Shown here piece after piece: positions 10,906 to 21,141 of a stretch of 64,000 bases of DNA (the stretch's first letter is position 1; each line of letters starts with the position of its first letter). This DNA comes from Takakia lepidozioides (taxonomy: Eukaryota > Streptophyta > Takakiopsida > Takakiales > Takakiaceae), in the NCBI GenBank assembly GCA_030704615.1, contig CM060734.1:63318042-63382041 (forward strand). The letters run 5' to 3'. The position numbers were made by a program, and so were the translations under genes. The notes below the pieces were generated by a model. That model did no database searches, was not told the origin of the DNA, and saw only the letters and a program-made list of their open reading frames with translations.

Positions 10906-12437
10906 CCTTTTTGAGCAAATCCGGAGCGGTCATAGATGGCCGCAAGAGGGTAGTCACGCTGCCATGTTGGAATGGTGGCGAAGTCTTACGAGTTTCGGAA
11001 ACGCCCAAACTCGTGGGAGGGCGAATAAACCTTCTATCAGCAAGGGAGTGGGCCGTGGAGGAGGCACACGAACCCCAGTTTTTGCTCTACATTAGAGAAG
11101 TGAAAGGAGAAGGCGATGGGGAGCCGAGCCCAGATTGGATCAAGGGGATTTTGGAGAAATACCATGATGTGATGCCGGAGGATTTGCCAAGCGGCTTGCC
11201 ACCACGAAGAGGAGTTGACCACAAGATTGAGGTGATACCGGGATCGGAACCGCCTGCCAAGGCGCCCTACCGGTTGAGCCATAGAGAGTTGGTCGAGCTG
11301 AAGACTCAGCTCAAAGATCTAATGTCAAAGGGGTACATCCGGCCGAGTAAGTCACCTTACGGAGCTCCGGTGCTATTTGCAGATAAAAAGGATGGGCCGC
11401 TGCGGATGTGTGTCGACTACAGGGCTCTGAATAAGGTGACTATCAAAAACCGGTACCCTTTGCCAAGGATCGACGACCTTTTCGATCGGTTGGCAGGAGC
11501 GAAGTATTTCAGCCGGATCGATTTGCGCTCCGGCTATCATCAAATTCGAGTGGCGGAAGGAGATGAGGAGAAGACCGCGTGCAGGACAAGGTATGGTTCA
11601 TACGAGTTTTTGGTGATGCCTTTTGGGCTCACCAATGCACCCGCGACCTTTAGCACACTAATGAACAACCTTTTTCAGGAGTGGTTGGATGACTTTGTGA
11701 TCGTGTACATCGACGACATCTTGGTGTACTCGAAAACAAAGGAGGAGCACCTGGAGCACCTCAAAAGGGTATTCCAAAAATTGCGGGAAGGGAAGCTGTA
11801 CGCCAAAGCTTCAAAGTGCGAATTCGGGGTCACGAAAGTGGAGTTCTTGGGGCATGTGATTACACAGGATGGGATCAAAATGGATGACAGAAAGGTGAGG
11901 GCGATCTTGGACTGGGAGCCTCCGACTTCGGTCCCGGGAGTGCGATCCTTCCTAGGACTCGCCTCCTATTACCGGAAGTATGTGAGAAATTTCGCCAAGA
12001 TCGCGGGGCCGCTGTCCGACCTTCTGTGTAAATCCAAAGTCTGGGCATGGAACACTTTTTGTGGCCAAGCTTTTGCTGAATTGAAGCAGCGGATGGCGGA
12101 AGCTCCAGTCTTGAAAATCCCCGAGTTCGATCGTCCGTTTGAGATTCATACAGATGCATCGGACTTCGCGATTGGGGGTGTACTTATGCAAGATGGACGT
12201 CCAGTGGCTTACGAAAGTAAGAAACTGAATGAAGTGGAGCGACGGTGGCCGACGCACGAAAAAGAGATGAAGGCGGTGGTGCATTGCCTTGAGCTCTGGC
12301 GCCACTATGTTGGTTCCAACCCAGTGAAGGTGTTCACGGACAATGTCACGGTGAAGTATTTTGCCACGCAGCCCAAGTTGTCCCCAAAACAACTTAGGTG
12401 GCAAGATACTTTGGCAGTGTTTGACGTGGGTATCTAG
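10770..12437 (+). pseudogene. pol: Chromovirus protease C-terminus, reverse transcriptase and RNase H
   Basis: This frame starts with the second protease half (DLILGMTFL). It then has RT blocks [59 protein letters not shown] and the catalytic YIDDILVYS, followed by RNase H ([43 protein letters not shown]). It ends at a TAG at 12435-12437, but the next codons (YKPGRDNVVADALSRK) continue the same domain in the same frame. The stop is therefore a point change, probably from a Gln codon. All RT and RNase H catalytic residues are present. Confidence 0.92.
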
Positions 12438-13973
12438 TACAAACCGGGACGAGACAACGTGGTAGCCGATGCTTTAAGTAGAAAGCAGCAGCTCTTGTTG
12501 GTGCACAGGGGCAAGACGGCGCTCCAAAGGAAGATCCGGAAGGCTTGCCGGAAGGATGAGCTTGCGAAGTCCATGATGCATGACTTGAGGATGGGGGTTA
12601 AATCGCAGTTCCACTTGCAAAATGGACTGCTCCGGTATAAGCAAAAGCGTCTCTACGTGCCAAAGGGAGGGATCAGGGATAGTCTCTTGAGAGAATGCCA
12701 TGATAGCCCGCTTGCGGGCCACGGCGGAGCCAAGCGCACTGCGGCACTCTTGAAGAAAGAGTATTTCTGGCCCAAACTGAGGGAGGAGGCAGAGGAGTAT
12801 GTCAAGACATGCACCACATGCCAACAAAACCGGAGCGAGTACAAAAAGCAAGCGGGGCTGTTACAACCCTTGCCGATTCCAGAGGGGACTTGGGCAAGCG
12901 TCTCGATGGATTTCATGACTGCTATGCCGCTATCAAAAGGATTCGATGCAATCATGGTGGTGGTGGATAGGTTCAATAAAATGGGCCATTTCATCCCCAC
13001 CAAGGAGACGGCAACGGCGCAGGAGACAGGGCGACTTTACTTTGTCCACGTCTTAAAGCATCATGGAGTCTCGAAGGATATTGTCTCGGACCGCGATCCA
13101 AAGTTTACCAGTAAATTTTGGAGGACACTTTGGAAGAAGATGGGGACGAGGCTGAAGATGAGCACCGCATTCCGACCTACGTCGGACGGCCAAACGGAAA
13201 GAGTGAATTCCGTAGTGAAGCAATTCTTGCGGAATTACGTGTCGGTAGACCAATCAGACTGGATGGAACACTTAGACGCGGCAAAGTTCTGTTATAATAA
13301 TACAAAACACTCCGCAACGGGAGTTTCCCCTTTCGTATTGGTCTATGGAAAAGCACCTCTGGTGCCGACAAGTTGGGCCGCCCAGGACGTTGAGGAACCG
13401 GCAGTAGCGGAGGTACTAGAAGAACGCGAACGTTTGTTGAAGCTCGCAAAGTACAACATTGCCAAAGCTAGGAAACGGTATGAAAGGCAGGCGAATCGGA
13501 AGCGGAGGGAAGTGAAGTTTGAGGCAGGCACGGAGGTCTGGTTGAACATCAAGAATTTCCGACTACCTCCGGAAGTGAGTCCGAAGTTCGTACCTCCATA
13601 TGCGGGACCCTTTCGCATTCGGAAGGTCATGAATGAGGATGTGTATGAATTGGAGCTGCCGGCAAACAACAAGGTGCACCCAGTATTCCATGTCTCCCTT
13701 TTGAAGCCTTACTTCAAAGACGAAGTGCGTCCGAATCGGCATCAAGTGTTGCGTCCGCCACCTATGCTGTTGGATCATGAAAATGAACCTGAGTACGAGG
13801 TGGAGGCAATACTTAAGTCGAGGAGGTTCAAGAACCGAGAAACGGAGTATCTCGTCAAATGGAAGGGCTATCATCAGGTGGAGGCATCTTGGGTGTGTGT
13901 CTCAGAAATGGGAAACGCATCCGAGGCGGTTGCAGTTTTCGAAGGGCGACCTCAAAAGCGGAAGAAGCATTGA
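12438..13973 (+). pseudogene. Chromovirus integrase with C-terminal chromodomain
   Basis: Continues the pol frame after the TAG. Zinc-binding HHCC domain (RECHDSPLAGHGGAKRT ... CTTCQQN), then the DDE core: SMDFMTAMP (D), VSDRDPKFTSKFW (D) and TSDGQTERVN (E). A GPF/Y-type module follows (PPYAGPFRIRKV ... HPVFHVSLLKPY). The last 60 residues form a chromodomain (YEVEAILKSRR ... EYLVKWKGYHQVEASW). The chromodomain usually guides integration to marked chromatin. The residue after its conserved W is V rather than E, a small departure. ATG-initiated reading would begin at 12459, but the native protein would be made by processing of Gag-Pol. Confidence 0.92.
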
Positions 13974-13976
13974 TGG

Positions 13977-14875
13977 GGACATCAACCTTGGAGCGTGGGG
14001 GAGGAAATGCATGCTTAGCCCGGCTTAGCTAGCTTAGGAATCCGATTACAAAAACTTGTATTACAAAAATTTGTTATAAGGAAATGGGTTCCAAATGTTG
14101 TGCGTCCTATTTTGTTTGGAATGGTGATGCATGGTATGGTTGGCTAGTGTGTAGAATGCATGCTAGCTTATAAAAGTGGGAGAGGTAAATTGGGTTAATC
14201 GTGTGTTTGCGTAGTGCCGAAATCGGGTGACCCCCATCCAAGGGGCAAGGAAACTTGCGACTTCTTTGGGAGTTCACGTGCTAGTGCGCACCTGGCGCGT
14301 GCGCGTACTATAACTGCGCTACCGAGGGGGTTGCCTTGTAGTGCGGGCTAACGCGGAAGCTACGTGCTTCCGTTCATGTACTATAATCGTGTAGCCTCGG
14401 GACGAAGTCGTAGTGCGGCTTCGGCGTGTTCCCGTACCTCAGGCCAGCATTCCAAGGCGGACCCAATTGTAGTGATTGGGGCGCACGGTTGGTTCAAGGT
14501 TATCTTCCTAGTCAAAGAGGGTTCCAGGGAACCCTTCCTCAAGGTGATGCCAAAAGCGGCATCATGAGCGATCGCAAGCAATGTCGTTGCAGTAAGGCGA
14601 TTTGATCCTCGGGGAGGATCGTTCCTTGGCCTTGAAGTAGGCCAAGAAGAGTGCACTGGGAGGAGCTGGAGAGGCTCCACCCTTGGCCGGGACTTGGAGG
14701 AAGTCGGCCGAACTAGCTAGTGGAGAGTAGAGTCAAGTGTGGGGTTTGGTTCTTTGCAACGGGACGCCATGGTACGGAAACAAACTCCTTGATGTGAGAC
14801 GCCACAACTTGGATGTTCGTTTCTACAAAATGGACAAGTCGATGAGGACATCGACTCCCTGTTGATAGGGGTGTG
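13977..14875 (+). other. Chromovirus 3' untranslated region and polypurine tract
   Basis: About 890 bp without a supported gene between the chromodomain and the 3' LTR. It ends in GATAGGGGTGTG (14864-14875), directly before the LTR, the likely polypurine tract. Confidence 0.7.
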
Positions 14876-15603
14876 TGTCGCGGCCCTTTGCCTTGAGGGC
14901 AGGGGGTCGGGACACACGAGGGGCTGCCCCTGTGGTGGGGGCGCGGCAGCGATAGGTATGGGGGGGCTGAAGCACCCTTGAGTGCCCAAGGCACTCAGGG
15001 AAGCGGAGGCGCTCACTAGGTGGAGCCCCGCACACCGGGTTGCGGTGGGGGTGGCTCCACAAGGGGTGGTGGTAGCTTAGCGGGACTTAGTGGGGGTGGC
15101 ATAGGACTCACCATCGGGGCGGAGACCTCGTGGTGGGAGTCGTGGGGAGTCTTGGGACTCATCACGGTCCATAGGGGCCGTGGTGAGTGGGCCAAGACTC
15201 ACCGCGACTCATCACCGGGAGTCGAGGGTTTTCGTGGTGGTTCGCCATAAAATGGCATGGCTGGTTGTGAAACCCCCGCGGACAGCTACAGAAGTATATA
15301 TAAGGGGAGTAGTGACCCCGAAAACGGTGCAAGCCCGTTGGTGACCAAAAACTAGTGAGTAAGCGAGCGAGCCGGAAAGCGACCAAAGAGTGGGGACCTG
15401 TTCCGGACTGCCATCTACCAAAGGGAATTCTCCTAGTCCCAAATAGGTGGAGGGTTTAGTGGGAAGCGAAGGGGGACCGTTATGTCCCGGTGAGCAGCCG
15501 AAGCTCCAAGTTGGCCCGGGCGGCCAGGTTGGGAGTCAGGCGCGCGCATCAAAGTGAGTAACTATGACTTGAAGGGGAGCTTACCGAAGTGAGGTGCGCG
15601 ACA
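14876..15603 (+). repeat. 3' LTR of the chromovirus
   Basis: TGTCGCGG...GCGACA, near-identical to the 5' LTR, followed by the target duplication CATAA. Confidence 0.95.
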
Positions 15604-16163
15604 CATAATGACTACTGGGGATTTTGTAATTTGGTGTGTATAATACAATTAAAACACTATATGATCACATGAATGACTAATGGGTGTATTGGTTAGCAGG
15701 TAGTGAACTATAACTCTTATAGTAAAGAGGTTGGAGGTGCAATCTCCTCTAAGTACAATCAAATGGATAAGATGGTCCTAGTGTTAGTAGGCGAGCTAGG
15801 GATAGCACGTGGCACCTTAGATGGGCTGCCACGTGGTTTTTTCCATTATTATAAAATGCATTATGTCACATGGCACAACGCGGTACGAAGCGGCATCTGA
15901 CATTTTTTATTTATTTATTTTTTGAATTTTTTTTTTAATCAATTGCGCCTCGCCACATTGCGCTGCAGCGGCGACTGCAGTATGGTATATATGACTGCAG
16001 TTAGAGATATCACTTGGTTTATCTGACTATAGTCATCCGGACCGTACCATCCTGTACTCATTGTATTCACTTGCACGACTTATAGTCATAGAAGGCATAT
16101 GTACCGTTTATGACTGCAGAATAGTCATATATACAGTCACAAATACCGCGATCTGTTGTAGTG

Positions 16164-16346
16164 GATCTTCCTCATTTTCCAGGGCTGTCAGGATCGCACA
16201 CGCATTGCAAACACAAACGAATGTGACTGGCCTGGGCTGGAAGAATACCAAATCATGGTACTAACAGGAGGCAAGAACCCGCATTTCTTGGATGGACAAA
16301 CTTCTTCACATCGTACCTTAAAAAAACGCCACACCTTGCGACTACA
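16164..16346 (-). pseudogene. Inverted PPR segment beyond the CACTA-like insertion
   Basis: On the minus strand the sequence next to the CACTA terminus reads LTALENEE, and rejoining the flanks gives ALENEE-EVHGDIIKAG, the usual PPR L-motif order (AL..G..VHG.I...G). Upstream, CGFLPP and TTMI-like residues fit the preceding PPR helix pair. It is short and decayed, supported mainly by continuity with 8311-8350. Confidence 0.5.
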
Positions 16347-16647
16347 GTTGTCCCACCCCCGGGGGGTGCACTCTTTATAAACTGTGCGTATCACGTGCGT
16401 TCGTCGCCTAATAAAAAAATCCCCTGTATACGGGTCCTTGGATAATTTATACCCCCTCTGTACATACTTTTTGAAGATTATAAAATCCCCTCCTATAAAT
16501 ATACAAAAATTTACAATTTTCGAAAAGTACCCCCTTCTGTATGTATATTCTCATTTTTCATCATTAAAAATAACCCTCCAATATGTATATGTATGTTTTT
16601 ATATTATATCGAATTTATTCATTTAAAACATAATAAAATCTAACAAA

Positions 16648-16887
16648 TTAATTTAAAAAAAAATTGCCTTTGATAAAGTTGTCAAAGACTTTTCGGTCAT
16701 TTGCATCAAGAACATATGTGTTTGACTTGACATTGTACTTTAAACATGCTAACGCGATAATGGAATCCAAATCAACCATCATGTTATCCGTCAAATCGTA
16801 CGTATAGACCCCTCCTCGAATTTTTTGGTACCATGCTAACCCAATCTCCATATGAGAAGGACGCTCCAATAAATCAACAGAAATCAA
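16648..16887 (-). CDS. Short ORF at the end of the GC-rich-TIR element, function unknown
   Basis: 79 residues, not recognised. It contains RPSHMEIGLAWYQKIRGGVY, LDSIIALACLKYN and DRKVFDNFIKGNFF. The C-terminal part recurs in the sister element near 5190-5240 (QKVFDNLIKGK), so it may be the tail of a protein of this transposon family. The visible frame is too short to be a whole transposase and is probably a remnant. Confidence 0.35.
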   Translation of the reverse strand: MISVDLLERPSHMEIGLAWYQKIRGGVYTYDLTDNMMVDLDSIIALACLKYNVKSNTYVLDANDRKVFDNFIKGNFFLN

Positions 16888-16897
16888 CTTTCTGGAC

Positions 16898-17236
16898 TGA
16901 GATCAAAAGGTGTTTTCCAAAGGCCAGAGTAGAAGAGATTCTCAAGGACCTGGACCTGGATCCGCAAGTCTTGACCCTGCTGGATAAATCAGACTTAGAG
17001 GCTGTAGTGTCCAAAGCCATGTCTATTGCCATGAGATTGTCTAATGAAAATGAAGTTAGGCATAAAACTTCCCTGAACTTGTTTCTAGTCAGTGACATGG
17101 GGGAGGACATCTTGGATGACCTCAAGGGTCCACCCACTCTCGGCACTAGACTGAAACTTAAACTCAGGGAAGGAAGCCTACCTTTGAACATGAAACAGAA
17201 GCAGAGAGGAAAGGGGGAGTGCACTCTCCCAAGTGA
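16898..17236 (+). pseudogene. LINE ORF2 C-terminal fragment
   Basis: The frame matches the C-terminal region of the LINE at 17948-18502: VEEILKDLDLDPQVLTLLDK, MRLSNENEVRHKTSLNLF, SDMGEDILDDLK and LPLNMKQKQRGKGEC. It lies in the opposite orientation to that LINE and breaks off at the zinc-binding motif. It is a truncated insertion. Confidence 0.8.
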
Positions 17237-17799
17237 ACCTGCATCATTCAGTTGGCAAGACCATGTCTAAAAAATTGATCCATTTGAAGACACCACGGTG
17301 CAGCTGAGCACAGCCTGACATGACAACAATTAAACATCATACTGAGACAAGAGAAGCAGTCAAGGACATAGTCATGCATATGGCAGCAAGTGATCACCCT
17401 TCAAACATGATTGAAAACATACATGAGGTCAAAGGCAATAAGAAATCAGCGAAGGGTACTGCAGCTAACAGTTGGAGTGTCTTTAAAGACAAAGGGAAGA
17501 GATAGAAACACTTCACTGGCAATGAGGGGAGGCTGTGGAAACGCCAAGAGGATGGCACAAATGATAGAAATAACAGGGCTGGGCAAAGGATCCTGTAGGA
17601 AGAAGAAAGGGTATGTCAGCATGGAAAGGACGTGCGGCTCATTCCAACAGAAAGGGGAACATTCGTGCAGTTAAGTACAACAACCAATTGCCCTTCAATT
17701 ATGGCTGGAATTTTCCAAAAGGCGAGGGATGATAAGGATGAGATTGTACTCATAAGACGTTGTTTGTCGTAGCCTTGTGCCCATTGACCCCGCGCCCAG
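17237..17799. other. No recognised gene
   Basis: Short frames only (61 and 87 residues) with no recognisable motif. Probably transposon filler between LINE fragments. Confidence 0.4.
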
Positions 17800-17947
17800 T
17801 TTCAGTGGGAACAAAAGGAACAGGGCTGACGTTGGTAGTAAGACTTACCATCGTATAAGGAATTAATCCGGGTTTTCCAGATATCCTCTAGAAAACCCTT
17901 CACACAAGCATCAATCTGTTGTGTGTGATTTGCCCAAAAACTAGGCC

Positions 17948-18502
17948 TCAGGAGGGCCTGGGCTTTTGGCTCAGCCTCGAGACTTTCAAAGTTGGTAAAC
18001 AGGGGTACAGGCACAATTCCCTTGATAGAATTGAAGAGAGCCTCTCTTTGGTGAGAGAACCCGGACAGCGTATCAGAAAATGAATATTGTCTTCAAATTG
18101 CCCACACAACGGACAATTGCACTCTCCCTTTCCTCTCTGCTTCTGTTTGCTATTCAAAGGTAGGCTTCCTGCCCTGAGTTTAAATTTCAGTCTAGTGCCG
18201 AGAGTGGGTAGACCCTTGAGGTCATCCAAGATGTCCACCCCCATGTCACTGACTGGAAACAAGTTCAGGGAAGTTCTCTGCCTAACTTCATTTTCATCAG
18301 ACAATCTCATGGCAACAGACATGGCCTCAGACACTACAGCCTCTAAGGCAGATTTATCCAGCAGGGTCAAGACTTGCGGATCCAGGTCCAGGTCCTTGAG
18401 GATCTCTTCTACTCTCTTATGCCAGGACTTAGCCTGTTTGACAGGGCGGTCCTGTTTCCAAGATATAGAGTCAATCAACTTAGGATATCTGGTGTTGGGC
18501 AT
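17948..18502 (-). pseudogene. LINE ORF2 C-terminal domain with zinc-binding motif
   Basis: 184 residues starting at MPNTRYPKLIDSISWK. They hold the conserved family blocks EEILKDLDLDPQVLTLLDK and CPLCGQFEDNIHFLIRC, a Cys/His cluster of the type found near the end of LINE ORF2 proteins. Related fragments lie at 16898-17236 and 61191-61508. It is frameshifted from the RT upstream. Confidence 0.8.
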
Positions 18503-18541
18503 ATGTTGCAGCTGACCCCACCATCTGACCTTGAATTCATC

Positions 18542-19024
18542 TCATCGGGAGCTTAAGGATGGAATGCCAAACTCACCCCGAACAGCCACATTGGCTGTTT
18601 TGGAGCATGCTGACATACACTCCTTAAGCACCCCCACTTGAATGGATTCTAGAGACTTAGCCTGGTTGGAGTTATCAACCCATATAGCAGATCCGTACTC
18701 CAAGGCAGGTCTAATAACGCGACAAAGCATGGTTTTCTTAACCTCAGAGATGACCCCTCTGCAGTGGAAAAATTTAGTGAGCCCCAGAGCTTTGCCCTTG
18801 CCAGTTCGAACAACTTTCCGGATATGTGCATCCCAATTACAATTGGAGGAAAACTCAACGCCCAGGTAAGTGTAGGAAGGGAGGACCGGGATCTCTTGGC
18901 TACCCCACTGCCACTTAAGATCACTTCCTCCCTCTCCTCTGTCGTTGAATGCTACCACTGCACATTTGCTGACATTAGCCTCTAGCCCCCAAAGATCAAA
19001 GTATCTCTTCGCGCAATTAATCAA
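18542..19024 (-). pseudogene. LINE reverse transcriptase thumb region
   Basis: Contains FDLWGLEANVSKCAVVAF, YTYLGVEFSSNCNWDAHI, KALGLTKFFHCRG and RPALEYGSAIW, the post-catalytic RT region of LINEs. It is joined almost directly to YRGITL of the upstream RT part. The palm segment that should carry the (F/Y)ADD motif is absent, an internal deletion of a few hundred bases. Confidence 0.8.
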
Positions 19025-19683
19025 CTCCTGAGTGTGATGCCACGGTAGTTCCCCGGTTCTTCTCTGTCACCCTTCTTGTATAGACTGACAATGACCCCCT
19101 GTCGCCAGCGAAAGGGGATCATTTCAGTCTTCCAGATAAGGTTAAAGAGGAGAACTAGGGCCTCTATCATGGGATCGCCACCGTGCTTGATAAGCTCGTT
19201 GACAATACCATCAGGTCCACCAGCTTTATATCCATTTAAATGTTCAATTGCTTCCACAATCTCAGAAGAACTAATGGGAGCGTTATAAGCCATTGAAATA
19301 TACTCCAGTTCATCAGGGCTGTTTTGAATCATAGGAACAATTTTTCCAACTGTGTCCCTCCATTCAGCAGAAGACCCCTCACTGTTAGACCTAGAAGTTC
19401 TGCCAAGAATACTGTAGTGATTTTCAAAGGTTTTGACAATGTCAACCGATGAAGTCACCACTGCACCTTTAGTAGTCTTCAGCGCTTGTACTTGCTGACC
19501 GTTTTTAGGCTTGTACAAACGTTGAAGGGCCAACCATAATTTCTTGTCATTACCACCATGGTGGTTTGAGTTTATTTCACTGTATAACTTATCCCAGTAT
19601 AATTTCTTCTGAGACCTAACAAGCTGATTGATATCTTTCCGGAGCTGATAGTACCTCGCCCACAATTCTCTGTTGGTTTTCAA
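19021..19683 (-). pseudogene. LINE reverse transcriptase fingers
   Basis: Includes KAGGPDGIVNELIKHGG and PFRWRQGVIVSLYKKGDREE followed by NYRGITL, the first RT blocks of LINE ORF2. The frame stops where the palm should begin. Confidence 0.85.
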
Positions 19684-20309
19684 ATTGCAGCACTCTTTAT
19701 AGAGGGCTCGTCCTCACCAAAAGGCCCAATGATATCGTCCTGATGGAGCCCTTTGCCCACCCGGGCATTGAAGTCACCCAATAGCACTACCTGACCTTTG
19801 GCAAGGAACGAAGCACAGTCCAGCTTTACATCTTCGAAGGCTTTGTCTGCGTCAGCACTAAGGGTCCCCTCTGTGGGCATGTAAACACAACCCACAAAGA
19901 GGTCCTTCGTACTCATGCCGCCCTTCAGATTCAGTTTTAGCCAGATACTATGTTCGTACCTCAAACCCTTGTTGATAATTTCACAATTATCAAACAAGAA
20001 ATCACGGACAAAGAATCCAACCCCTTTTTGACCGCGTTTGGTAGAGGCTGCCTTGAGAGTACACATCCTACCTGCCCATTTATAACCATTGACATCTCCA
20101 ACCAGTTTATCCGAAGTTTCCCATGTTTCTTGCCCAGCACAGATATGAATATCATTAGTCCGAAGGACTTGTCCCACTTCGAGTTGTTTCCTTTGGTTAG
20201 TAAGCCCTGAGAAGTTGAAAGTGGCCAGCCGCAAGCCAGCCCTTTGCATGTGAATTGTTTGTCGTCTAGGTAGCTTGGGATTGCTCCTGGACGCCCAACC
20301 ATTCTGCAA
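19680..20309 (-). pseudogene. LINE apurinic/apyrimidinic-type endonuclease
   Basis: 209 residues with LRLATFNFSGL, CAGQETW, KRGQKGVGFFVRD and VVLLGDFNARVG, the blocks of the endonuclease/exonuclease/phosphatase fold that nicks target DNA in LINEs. The catalytic GDFN block is present, but the domain stops before its final SDH-type motif, so it is truncated or frameshifted. Confidence 0.85.
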
Positions 20310-20930
20310 AGGGGGGACAGTTACCCCATGTGTAGATTTTGCTCGTCTTGTGTAAACTCTTGAGTACCAAATCCTTCAGATTCAGGACGTTCAGGTTCTG
20401 TACACTTAGGGGCATCTTGTCCCTCTGGCTATTTGGATTCAATAAGGATGAGAATAGGCCTGATACAGTGAGTACAACCATTGTGTCACGCCAATCATTA
20501 TTAGGAAAGAAAATAGGCCTAATGTGCTCATTACCTGTGATGACTGGGAATCTTGATGCCCATGTCCTCCTGTCATTGCTGCACAACAATCCGCCACCAC
20601 ACCCGCATATCATCACCGATCAGCCCAGGCCTGCCCCACATTCCCGCGCACTTACTTCATCCCCTTCGATTCCTGCCCTCTACATACATCACAACCTCAA
20701 ACCTTCTCCCAAGTCAATGCCCTCACCACATTCTGGTGCCCTCACCACATTGTCCTACCATGCCCTGTGGAGAGGAGGGGAGAGGAGAGGAGGAAAAAGA
20801 GAAAGCCCGCGGAAGGGAAGGCGAACGCGGGAGAGGAGGAGAAAGAAAAGAGAAAGCCGCGGGAGGTCAGGGGAGAAAGATCGTGGAGCGAAAAAAAAAA
20901 AAAAAAAAACAAACATACAAAACGACGATT

Positions 20931-20995
20931 CCACGATTCGATCCCGGGATGCATCGCGGCAGAATCGCCATTCTTACCACTACACTATCCCTAAA
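20931..20995 (-). other. tRNA-like sequence in the transposon end (copy 1)
   Basis: The minus strand reads GGGATAGTGTAGTGGTAAG, close to a tRNA A box with D-arm, and about 35 bases later CCCGGGATCGAATCG, close to a B box with T-arm. No good acceptor stem is apparent. It recurs at 21576-21630 in the sister element, so it is a conserved part of the element, perhaps an internal pol III promoter. Confidence 0.35.
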
Positions 20996-21141
20996 AACTC
21001 AACAACCCCCTCCTGTAAAATTATATTTAAGGTGTTTTAAACCCCCCTCTGTATGTATAATGTTGTACATGGGGGGGTTTAAAATACCCCCTCCTGTGCA
21101 CGCACGTGGCTGGTACATTTAATGAGGAGTGCACCCCCCGG

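Larger units (their letters stand above)
8628..15603 (+). mobile_element. Young Ty3/Gypsy chromovirus, full length
   Basis: A complete LTR retrotransposon of 6,976 bp: 5' LTR 8628-9356, primer-binding site, gag-protease, RT-RNase H, integrase-chromodomain, polypurine tract and 3' LTR 14876-15603. The 5-bp target duplication CATAA is at 8623-8627 and 15604-15608. The LTRs are nearly identical over ~728 bp (one indel and one C/T difference noticed), so the insertion is recent. Even so, a frameshift in the protease and an in-frame TAG after RNase H interrupt the polyprotein. It lies inside a CACTA-like element. Confidence 0.95.
8351..16163. mobile_element. Non-autonomous CACTA-like element, split by a chromovirus
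   Basis: The termini are inverted repeats: CACTACAAGAGATTGCGGTA at 8351 and, on the other strand, CACTACAACAGATCGCGGTA ending at 16163. Just inside both ends are many ATGACT/AGTCAT motifs, typical of CACTA subterminal repeats. Without the 7-kb chromovirus it is about 830 bp and has no transposase. The flanks rejoin into one PPR unit (AGAGGTCC on one side, TCTTCC-TTTTCCAGG on the other). TCT lies next to both ends, though two extra bases (GA) precede it on the right, so the 3-bp target duplication is only probable. Confidence 0.75.
17800..20616 (-). mobile_element. Decayed LINE (non-LTR retrotransposon)
   Basis: The order on the minus strand is: an unrecognised upstream part (20616-20310), AP-type endonuclease, RT fingers, RT thumb with the palm missing, and a C-terminal zinc-binding region. 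The left edge near 17800-17830 (GACGTTGGTAGTAAGACTTACC) is repeated at 63911-63932, so it belongs to the element's 3' part. Frameshifts and an internal deletion make it non-functional. Confidence 0.85.
16347..21141. mobile_element. GC-rich-TIR DNA transposon (element Q)
   Basis: The left end reads CCCCCGGGGGGTGCACTC, and the right end, on the other strand, CCCCGGGGGGTGCACTCC. TCCCA is present just outside both ends, a candidate 5-bp target duplication. The two ends differ internally but share CACGTGCGT near 30-40 bp in. The interior holds a small minus-strand ORF, a LINE fragment and a longer decayed LINE, so most of its length is secondary insertion. No known transposase is recognisable; the superfamily is undetermined. 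Confidence 0.5.

Noticed and set aside
8628-15603. Satellite-like GGAGTC/GACTCA motifs inside the chromovirus LTR as a separate repeat
   Set aside because: They are an integral part of both LTRs and need no separate feature.
20931-20995. A real tRNA gene
   Set aside because: A- and B-box-like blocks are present, but there is no convincing acceptor stem or anticodon loop, and it recurs inside a transposon end.
20339-21122. Plus-strand frames of 233 and 189 residues
   Set aside because: They run through GA-rich and poly-A sequence and the transposon end. Composition is low complexity with no motif, and the LINE lies on the other strand.
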